Below, piece by piece: positions 7,922-14,017 of a stretch of DNA of 14,017 nt; positions within the stretch are counted from its first letter, which is position 1, and each line of letters begins with the position of its first letter. Made by a program: the position numbers and the translations under genes. The DNA comes from an uncultured Clostridia bacterium. Lineage in GTDB: Bacteria; Bacillota; Clostridia; UBA1381. The DNA lies in assembly GCA_910578235.1 (NCBI GenBank), contig CAJTPP010000023.1:8198-22214 (forward strand), written 5' to 3'. Under the pieces are notes generated by a model. The model was not told the DNA's origin, ran no database searches, and saw only the letters and a list, made by a program, of their open reading frames with translations.

Positions 7922-7949
7922 ATTATACAGAAATTACCATCCTTGCCAA
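7922..7949 (-). promoter_or_regulatory. Distal candidate promoter of the araC-type gene
   Basis: On the minus strand, TTGGCA (7944-7949, 5 of 6 to the -35 consensus) and TATAAT (7922-7927) are separated by 16 nt. The predicted start is near 7915, about 50 nt upstream of the proximal start. Confidence 0.5.
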
Positions 7950-8004
7950 ATTATATTACGCTGCCGCTATGACAAATATTCTTTAATGGAAATCAAAAAA
8001 ACAT

Positions 8005-8033
8005 TAGACTATATTTCCCTTAAATGATATAAT
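8005..8033 (+). promoter_or_regulatory. Candidate sigma-A promoter of the uxaC-pectate lyase operon
   Basis: TAGACT (8005-8010, 4 of 6 to the -35 consensus), a 17-nt spacer and a perfect TATAAT (8028-8033) predict a start near 8040 and a leader of about 33 nt. The -35 box is weak, as expected for a promoter that needs an activator such as an AraC-family protein. The -10 box sits inside a palindrome. Confidence 0.6.
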
Positions 8034-8041
8034 TATATCAT
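8024..8041. repeat. 18-bp perfect palindrome over the uxaC -10 box
   Basis: ATGATATAATTATATCAT is a perfect inverted repeat and contains TATAAT on both strands. It could be an operator whose occupation blocks the promoter. Being almost entirely A/T, it could also be an incidental result of the -10 sequence. Confidence 0.45.
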
Positions 8042-8059
8042 ATTTAGATGTTTGTTTGA

Positions 8060-8065
8060 AAGGGG
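8060..8065 (+). promoter_or_regulatory. Ribosome binding site that fixes the uxaC start
   Basis: AAGGGG lies 7 nt before ATG 8073. The in-frame TTG at 8052 is upstream of this site, so the seven extra residues it would add are unlikely to be translated. Confidence 0.75.
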
Positions 8066-8072
8066 AATAATA

Positions 8073-9479
8073 ATGGAAACAAAAAAATTTATGGACAACG
8101 ACTTTATGCTGACTAATGAAACGGCAAAAAAACTGTATAACGACTATGCTGCAAAAATGCCTATATGTGATTATCACTGTCATCTGAGTCCGCAGATGAT
8201 GTATGAAGACAAGGCTTTTTTAAATATTACACAGATATTTCTCGGCGGCGATCATTACAAATGGAGATACATGCGTTCATGCGGTGTTGACGAGGAATAC
8301 ATAACAGGGGATAAGACAGATAAGGAAAAATTTCTGGCTTTTTGTGAATGTCTGCAATATGCAATAGGAAATCCGTTATATCATTGGACACATCTTGAAC
8401 TTAAACGATATTTCGGTATAGACACAGTCATAACTTCAGATACTGCTGATGAAATATGGGATAAGGCAAATCAGATAATTACCGAAACAAAAATGAGCCC
8501 GTCAAAGCTAATAAATAAATCGAATGTAAAGTATATATGTACTACTGATGATCCGGCAGATGATCTTATCGTTCACAAGAAAATTGCGGAGAAGGGACAT
8601 ATAAATGCAAGGGTTCTTCCCGCGTTTCGTCCGGACTTTATGATCAACATAGATAAGGACACGTTTGTATCGTATATAGAAAGACTGTCCGAAGTTTCAG
8701 GTGTTAAGATTGATACATATTCAGATTTGATTGACGCGGTATACGGAAGAATTGAGTATTTTCATATGTCGGGATGCCGCATAAGTGATCATGCGCTGGA
8801 CAGCGTTCCGTTTGAAGAAACGGATGCTGATAGTGTAAATAAAATATTTAAATCTGTAATGAACGGCGGAGAAATTACACAGGCGGAGGCTGACGCGTAC
8901 AAATCGTATACACTCATACAGCTTGGTAAGAAATATAACGAGCTTGGCTGGGCTATGCAGCTTCATATTGGAGCGCTAAGAAATAACAATGCCAAAATGT
9001 TTAAAAGACTTGGAGCGGATACAGGTTTTGATTCTATCAGTGACTATTGTATTGCATATCCTTTGTCAAGGCTTTTAAACGCTCTTGCGGAGGGGGACAA
9101 TTTACCGAAAACTATCTTATACACTTTAAACCCTAAGGATAACTATGTTTTGGGCACTATGCTCGGGAACTTCCAGGGCAGTGATACGGCAGGCAAAATA
9201 CAGTTTGGTTCCGGCTGGTGGTTTAATGATCAGCGTGACGGTATGACAGAACAAATGAAGGCGCTTGCAAATTTGGGCGCTCTGTGCAAATTTATAGGCA
9301 TGCTTACGGACTCAAGGAGCTTTTTATCATATACAAGACATGAATATTTTAGACGGATATTATGTAATCTTATCGGGACATGGGTGGAAAACGGTGAATT
9401 TCCATCAGATATGTGTATACTTGGTAAAATAGTCGAAGACATTTGTTATAATAACGCTGTGGATTACTTTAGGTTTTAA
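8073..9479 (+). CDS. uxaC: Uronate isomerase (glucuronate/galacturonate isomerase) UxaC
   Basis: UxaC converts D-galacturonate to D-tagaturonate and D-glucuronate to D-fructuronate in the cytoplasm, the first step of uronate breakdown towards KDG. The 468-residue length matches the family (about 465-470). It is an amidohydrolase-superfamily barrel: the N-terminal HxH metal site is in CDYHCHLSP (H35, H37), followed by the family blocks YMRSCGVDEEYITG, NPLYHWTHLELKRYFGI, TTDDPADDL, LPAFRPD, MQLHIGALRNNN (H298), SGWWFNDQRDGM and LTDSRSFLSYTRHEYFRRI (D413). All expected blocks are present, with no truncation. It is the first gene of the rightward operon, and the pectate lyase gene follows after 14 nt, which points to galacturonate from pectin as the main substrate. 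Expression is probably controlled by the divergent AraC-type regulator. Confidence 0.96.
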   Translation: METKKFMDNDFMLTNETAKKLYNDYAAKMPICDYHCHLSPQMMYEDKAFLNITQIFLGGDHYKWRYMRSCGVDEEYITGDKTDKEKFLAFCECLQYAIGNPLYHWTHLELKRYFGIDTVITSDTADEIWDKANQIITETKMSPSKLINKSNVKYICTTDDPADDLIVHKKIAEKGHINARVLPAFRPDFMINIDKDTFVSYIERLSEVSGVKIDTYSDLIDAVYGRIEYFHMSGCRISDHALDSVPFEETDADSVNKIFKSVMNGGEITQAEADAYKSYTLIQLGKKYNELGWAMQLHIGALRNNNAKMFKRLGADTGFDSISDYCIAYPLSRLLNALAEGDNLPKTILYTLNPKDNYVLGTMLGNFQGSDTAGKIQFGSGWWFNDQRDGMTEQMKALANLGALCKFIGMLTDSRSFLSYTRHEYFRRILCNLIGTWVENGEFPSDMCILGKIVEDICYNNAVDYFRF

Positions 9480-9493
9480 TGAGGTGATTAAAA

Positions 9494-12400
9494 ATGAGAA
9501 AAAGGATTGCGGTTGGCGCGCTGGCGTTTTTAACGATTATATCGGGGTATAACGTATTTGCCGGCGCTGAAAAAGCTTTGCCCTCAATATCATCTGAAAT
9601 GGCTTTTCCTGGTGCCGAGGGCGGAGGAATGCATGCGGTTGGCGCAAGAAAGGCTGTTTATAACGGGGAGGATACAGAAGTTTATCACGTTACAAATCTT
9701 AATGACAGCGGCGAGGGATCATTTCGTGATGCCGTTTCAAAAGGAAACAGAATTGTCGTGTTTGATGTTTCGGGCATGATTGATTTAGAGTCGCGTGTTT
9801 CCATTGTACATAATAATATTACAATTATGGGACATACCGCGCCGGGAGACGGCATATGTTTTCGCGGAAACAGCGTTAAAATAAACGGACAAAATATAAT
9901 TTTGCGATATTTGCGTTTTCGTCCGGGGGCAAAGCTTGCGGACGGAAGTGACACAATAACGCAGGACGGTTTAAGTATGCCTATAGGCGCTAAAAATGTT
10001 ATTCTTGACCATTGCAGTATAAGCTGGGGAACGGATGAAAATTTATCCATTGTTGGCTGTGAGAATATAACGGTTCAAAGGTGTATTGTATCAGAGGCTC
10101 TGAACAGTTCAATTCATGACAAGGGAGAGCATAGCTATGCCGGTATATGGGGCGGTGTAAATGTATCTATGCATCATAATATTATAGCGTCACATAAAAG
10201 CCGTAATCCCAAAATTGGCACAAGTGAAACGGTTTCCATGACACCGGGTTACACCGACAGAGACACGGTTGTAGATATGTGGAACAATATAATTTACAAC
10301 TGGGGCGATAAGGCGGGATACGGAGCGGAAAACGGCGCTAATGTCAATCTTGTTAATAATTATTATAAATATGGGCCGGCAACGCCGGAAAATAAAAGAG
10401 CAAGAATTTTTGAACTCTCTCCCGGAAATAAATATCAGCAGAAGTGGTCAGGCGATATTTATGCAAGCGGTAATTATGTTGATGATGACAGTGAGGATGC
10501 TGTCGCTGTAAATGCTGATAACTGGCAGATAGAAAGAGGCGCCGGTGTATATCTTGGTGTGAGCGGCATACGTTATAACAAGCTTGACGAGCTTAGAAAT
10601 ACATCATATCTGCATAATAAAACAGTAAATTCAGCTCAGGAAGCGTATGCTGATGTTCTGTCGGATGTTGGAGCGTCGCTGCCTAAACAGGATTTGATAG
10701 ACTTGAGAATTTTAGATAATGTTACAAATCGAACTGCTCCGGAGCATGGTACACACGGAAGCTCATATCTTGTAGATGATCCTGTTGACGGTATTCCTGA
10801 AGAACAGAAAGATTTATATGACTGGCGGGGGTACCCTGTATGGGAAAGTGAAACGCGCGCAGCTGAATTTGATACGGATGGCGATGGTATAGCGGATGTA
10901 TGGGAGGATAAGATGGGATTGGATAAAACCAATCCGTATGATTCCCTTAATCTTGGACCTGACGGATATACATGGCTGGAGATTTACGGGGAGGATTTGA
11001 TTTCGCCGTGTACGGCGGATGAGCTGGTTATATTTGATGGAAACGGAAGACTGTCTGTGAATACTCTGGGGGCTGTTAAGGCTGAATTTTACAGCGGAAA
11101 TACTTATCTTGGCGAAGCCACAAGACAGGGACTTGAGGGAGTCAGGGACGGAAACGCGGTAATTACGGCAGGGTATCAAAACGGTATATTAAAGGAATTA
11201 CGTGAAGACGTTTATAGTGAGGAATTTATAATGCCGGAAGTATCAGGCGATATAAAACGCGTATTTGTTTGGGAAAGTCTTGAAAGTATGAAGCCTGTGA
11301 AAGGAGCAGGATTTGCCGCTTCGGCCGATACCGAGCTTGAAAGCGGAATGAATATTCTTTCAGCAAAGCTTACTTATGATGATGGCAGTTTTAAAATTGT
11401 TCCTGTTACAGTTGAGACTGTAGACTATGAGGAAATGAACCCTCAGGCTGTATCGGGTGATTTTGAAATTGTTGGAACGCTTGAAGATATACCTAATATT
11501 GTCAAGGACTGCTATACAGGTATATATGCTGATGACTTTGTTGTTGCGGCGGGTTATAATGACAGCTTTAAGCGCGTCATAAAATACGGAAAAAAGAGCA
11601 ATGACTCCTTGTCGGAAAAGGATGATAAAGGTTATAGGTATATCAAAATTTCAGTAAACGGCGGTCATGCTGATCTGTATGCCGCAAAAAATCTTGCTCA
11701 GTGGGATAAGCTTTCAGAAAGCGGCTACGATTACAAGGGCGCTGACCCCACAGCGGGAACCTATATTATAAATCACGAAGAAAAGTCATATTCCGCTTTT
11801 GTTCCGTGGAGAGTTGTAACTGAGAAAACAATGCCTCAGGTCACTATAGATAATGTAGAAGAAAATTCACGTATCGGCTTTAATGAAAGCCTAAGAGTGA
11901 CGATTAAAGCGCAGCAGGGAAGTATGGTTACAGACGCGTTTGTACTGCTTAACGGTAAGATTACAGCGGAAGTTACAGGACTTAATATAGATGAAAGCGG
12001 TGGGACGATAGATATACCATTATCATTTGTGAATGCTCAGAAGGGTACAATAACGGTTATGTGTTTTGACAGTAACTTCCAATCCGCGTCAGATGCGGTG
12101 AATGTATTTATAAGCGCCGACGCTAATCCGTGGCAACTCTCGGATATAGGCACATCTAAAGAGGATATAAAAACTTATATATCCACAACAGACGATTATA
12201 CATATAAAATTACAGGCCCTGACGGAATTATCGGAGGGACTGATGATAAATGCGGTTATATGTATCAGAAATTCAGCGGGGACAGCAGAATTTACTACAG
12301 AAGCAGGATACAGTCGGGAAAACAGTTTGGAATAATGCTGAGAAAATCGCTTGAAGCTGACAGCGAGAGTTATTTCTTCGGAGGTGAGCAGTCTGACGCT

Positions 12401-13723
12401 GGCATATTATACTGTTTGAAGATGCGCGAGGCTAAGGGGGCGGATGTCAGCAGTGACACAATCGACGGTTTGTCAGGACAAAGTCTTTTTGTTATAGCTG
12501 AAAAGAGCGGAAATATGCTTAATATTTATCAGACGGAAAATAGCCCGACTGTTTATCAGACAAAAAAGCTTTTAAAATCAATTGATGTGAGTCTTCTGGG
12601 GGATGAATATTACCTTGGATTTGCTTCGGTTGGCGGTGAAGGTAATCCGCCGGATGCGGGATGGCTTGGAATTGACAACAGCGGTCTTGACGAGAATGAA
12701 AACAATCTTTATTGCTGGAATTTTGATTACGGTCTTGATTGGTGCTGGCAGACTCAGGAAAGGAATGTGTTAAGGCCGGTGTGGACATGTGAAGATATTT
12801 GCGGTAATACAAGCGGTAAGCTACTGCTTTCTCCTGGTGATGAGTATTCTGGAGAAAGGTATGTATTCCGCGAATACTTGATGAATGATGAATATGTTCC
12901 TGAAATGTCGTCAAGCGTTTTGCTGACGGGCGAAGAACCCGCAATGAATGTATATTTGCAGACAGGTGATGCAAATACCGCATATAAGATTACGTTCGAC
13001 AGTGATAACAAAATAAAAGATGCTGACGGCAATGAAATAGGAGACTGGGAAAAAGATACTTTCTATAATATTGTAATGCGTGTAGGAGTTGACCTGGATA
13101 CAATAGATTTAAGCTGTAAACTTACTATTGATGGTTTAGTTTCAGATGTTGCGATACCAAAGGACAGTTATTTCAGAACGCAGATAAATACAGAAAAGAA
13201 AACTCCGGTTACAAAAGCAGTTTATTTTGAACCTATATATGGTGCGGAGGGCAAATATTATATTGATGATGTTTCTGTGACTCCGAGACAGGATGATTAT
13301 AAAATTGTTTCTGAAAAGAAAATGTATACGTTTGAGAACTCGGAAGGCTATGCAGGCATGACGGTAAGCGGAGCAACGCCGTCCGCACTGGAGAAGGCAA
13401 AGAAGGTGGCGGGAATTGATTTTATGGGAAAAGTAAGGCTGTCTAAACCGTCAACAGCGGTAGAATTCCCGGTATCTGGTGAATGTGAGATCAGAATTTA
13501 TGCTGTATCGGCAAATAAAGAGGAAGTCAGGAGTCTTGTCCTAAATGACGGAGAAAATCATATAATTTCCTTTAATTCAACGGGCTGGGCAGACGTTGAC
13601 GGAAGCGCGGCTGTATATAAATACAACGGAGACGCGGGAAATATTAAGATAAGCGCAAATTCCGGCGTTGATGTATATGGAATTGAAGTTTTCTCAAAAA
13701 GACTGGAAGAGGTAATTAAATAG
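9494..13723 (+). CDS. Secreted multidomain pectate lyase (PL1-like) with a long C-terminal extension
   Basis: This 1409-residue protein has a signal peptide (MRKR, hydrophobic 6-22, likely cleavage after VFA at 23). The catalytic beta-helix covers about 36-430, with FPGAEGGG (38-45), IMGHTAPGDGICF, LDHCSISWGTDEN (D172, D181, E182; likely Ca2+ region), HHN (227-229), the catalytic-type Arg in SRNPKIG (R237) and NNIIYNWG. Pectate lyases cut polygalacturonate by Ca2+-dependent beta-elimination. A thrombospondin type 3-like Ca2+ motif DTDGDGIADVWED starts at 460. The rest is mostly beta-rich modules: about 505-605 with RVFVWESLESMKPV (from 589), an Ig-like segment at 780-875, a laminin-G/concanavalin-like segment at about 878-1065, a second at about 1100-1270 and a terminal CBM-like beta-sandwich at 1277-1409. 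These module names come from sequence texture only. No SLH, dockerin or LPXTG anchor is seen. RBS GAGGTG lies 7 nt upstream. Confidence 0.9.
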   Translation: MRKRIAVGALAFLTIISGYNVFAGAEKALPSISSEMAFPGAEGGGMHAVGARKAVYNGEDTEVYHVTNLNDSGEGSFRDAVSKGNRIVVFDVSGMIDLESRVSIVHNNITIMGHTAPGDGICFRGNSVKINGQNIILRYLRFRPGAKLADGSDTITQDGLSMPIGAKNVILDHCSISWGTDENLSIVGCENITVQRCIVSEALNSSIHDKGEHSYAGIWGGVNVSMHHNIIASHKSRNPKIGTSETVSMTPGYTDRDTVVDMWNNIIYNWGDKAGYGAENGANVNLVNNYYKYGPATPENKRARIFELSPGNKYQQKWSGDIYASGNYVDDDSEDAVAVNADNWQIERGAGVYLGVSGIRYNKLDELRNTSYLHNKTVNSAQEAYADVLSDVGASLPKQDLIDLRILDNVTNRTAPEHGTHGSSYLVDDPVDGIPEEQKDLYDWRGYPVWESETRAAEFDTDGDGIADVWEDKMGLDKTNPYDSLNLGPDGYTWLEIYGEDLISPCTADELVIFDGNGRLSVNTLGAVKAEFYSGNTYLGEATRQGLEGVRDGNAVITAGYQNGILKELREDVYSEEFIMPEVSGDIKRVFVWESLESMKPVKGAGFAASADTELESGMNILSAKLTYDDGSFKIVPVTVETVDYEEMNPQAVSGDFEIVGTLEDIPNIVKDCYTGIYADDFVVAAGYNDSFKRVIKYGKKSNDSLSEKDDKGYRYIKISVNGGHADLYAAKNLAQWDKLSESGYDYKGADPTAGTYIINHEEKSYSAFVPWRVVTEKTMPQVTIDNVEENSRIGFNESLRVTIKAQQGSMVTDAFVLLNGKITAEVTGLNIDESGGTIDIPLSFVNAQKGTITVMCFDSNFQSASDAVNVFISADANPWQLSDIGTSKEDIKTYISTTDDYTYKITGPDGIIGGTDDKCGYMYQKFSGDSRIYYRSRIQSGKQFGIMLRKSLEADSESYFFGGEQSDAGILYCLKMREAKGADVSSDTIDGLSGQSLFVIAEKSGNMLNIYQTENSPTVYQTKKLLKSIDVSLLGDEYYLGFASVGGEGNPPDAGWLGIDNSGLDENENNLYCWNFDYGLDWCWQTQERNVLRPVWTCEDICGNTSGKLLLSPGDEYSGERYVFREYLMNDEYVPEMSSSVLLTGEEPAMNVYLQTGDANTAYKITFDSDNKIKDADGNEIGDWEKDTFYNIVMRVGVDLDTIDLSCKLTIDGLVSDVAIPKDSYFRTQINTEKKTPVTKAVYFEPIYGAEGKYYIDDVSVTPRQDDYKIVSEKKMYTFENSEGYAGMTVSGATPSALEKAKKVAGIDFMGKVRLSKPSTAVEFPVSGECEIRIYAVSANKEEVRSLVLNDGENHIISFNSTGWADVDGSAAVYKYNGDAGNIKISANSGVDVYGIEVFSKRLEEVIK

Positions 13724-13807
13724 GACAAAAAAATAGTAAAACAGGAAAAAAGTCTTGAATTTTTGCTCACTTTGTACAAAAAGCTTCCTTTTTTAATCAA
13801 ACTGTTG

Positions 13808-13813
13808 TAGAAT
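13808..13813 (+). promoter_or_regulatory. Weak -10-like box before the permease gene
   Basis: TAGAAT (5 of 6 to the -10 consensus) lies in the 122-nt gap after the pectate lyase, but no good -35 box is found 16-18 nt upstream. The gap also lacks a clear terminator, so read-through from the uxaC operon is equally plausible. Confidence 0.25.
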
Positions 13814-13845
13814 ATAGATAGAATTAACAAAGGGGAGGTAGCTTT

Positions 13846-14017
13846 ATGGTGAAAAGGAAAAACAATATTGAATACGCCGAACCAAAGCTTAGCGCTTCGG
13901 AATGGTTTAAAAAGGAGTTGAATAAGGCGCGAAAGGGTAAGTTTTTAATGCTTATCATGTTGCCGGGATTGATATATTTTATCATATTTCAATATATTCC
14001 TATCGGCGGTTTGCTGA
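13846..14017 (+). CDS. LplB-type ABC sugar transporter permease, N-terminal fragment (3' end outside window)
   Basis: Only 57 residues are in the window. A basic, polar N-terminal tail of about 33 residues is followed by a hydrophobic first membrane segment. KFLMLIMLPGLIYFIIFQYIPIGGLL-like sequence with the LPGLIYFIIF and YIPIGG blocks is characteristic of LplB/YtcQ-partner permeases of the CUT1 polysaccharide transporter group. Full members are about 300-320 residues and work with a second permease (YtcP type), a lipoprotein binding protein and a shared ATPase. RBS AGGGGAGG (13831-13838) lies 7 nt before the ATG. Its place behind a pectate lyase suggests uptake of oligogalacturonides, but substrate cannot be read from this fragment. 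The frame runs cleanly to the window edge. Confidence 0.85.
   Translation, partial: MVKRKNNIEYAEPKLSASEWFKKELNKARKGKFLMLIMLPGLIYFIIFQYIPIGGLL

Noticed and set aside
7961..8010. Possible catabolite-control (cre) site upstream of uxaC
   Set aside because: No stretch keeps the central CG with the flanking TG--A and -CA positions of the cre consensus.
12519..12983. Minus-strand open frame of 154 codons within the pectate lyase gene
   Set aside because: Its product is rich in His and Ser with no domain texture, as expected from the reverse complement of the lyase coding strand; the + frame is continuous and convincing.
13778..13793. AAAAAG-CTTC-CTTTTT hairpin after the pectate lyase, considered as a terminator
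   Set aside because: The stem has a single G-C pair and the T-run is part of the stem itself, so it would be too weak to act as an intrinsic terminator.

Overview
The window reads as a low-to-moderate G+C Gram-positive anaerobe of the Clostridia type. The evidence is the gene order miaB / YmcA-YlbF-family gene / mutS / mutL / miaA (as in Bacillus subtilis ymcB-ymcA-cotE-mutS-mutL-...-miaA-hfq, but without cotE or hfq), an endonuclease-type MutL, strong AAGGAG-type ribosome binding sites, an LplB-type sugar permease, and a secreted multidomain pectate lyase of the kind found in pectin-degrading gut Firmicutes. A Monoglobus-like organism is a guess from the pectin content only; the species cannot be read from this sequence.

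Region 1 (1-6954, + strand) is a housekeeping block: the 3' part of miaB, a small YlbF/RicA-like gene with a four-cysteine tail, mutS, mutL and miaA. Spacing is tight (17, 97 and 12 nt, then an 8-nt overlap), so most or all of it is probably one transcript. MiaA and MiaB carry out the two steps of ms2i6A37 tRNA modification. MutS and MutL carry out mismatch repair. The small gene belongs to the family of the B. subtilis RicA/RicF proteins, which act with RNase Y. A strong hairpin at 6940-6974 ends the block and also serves the convergent gene.

Region 2 (6979-7815, - strand) is an AraC-family regulator with a cupin-like sensor domain and a C-terminal double helix-turn-helix. It diverges from region 3 across a 257-nt A+T-rich intergenic region holding two candidate promoters for the regulator, one for uxaC, an 18-bp perfect palindrome over the uxaC -10 box, and a short inverted repeat.

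Region 3 (8073-14017, + strand) is a pectin/galacturonate locus. It holds uxaC (uronate isomerase), then 14 nt downstream a 1409-residue secreted PL1-like pectate lyase, then after 122 nt the start of an LplB-type ABC permease that runs off the window. The likely logic is extracellular pectin cleavage, oligogalacturonide uptake, intracellular galacturonate isomerisation, and control by the adjacent AraC protein. The enzyme classes are clear from sequence; their coupling is inferred from position.

No RNA gene, CRISPR array, insertion sequence, integrase or attachment site was seen. No stretch longer than 300 bases lacks a gene. The least explained parts are the roughly 900-residue C-terminal portion of the pectate lyase and the operator-like sequences between araC and uxaC.
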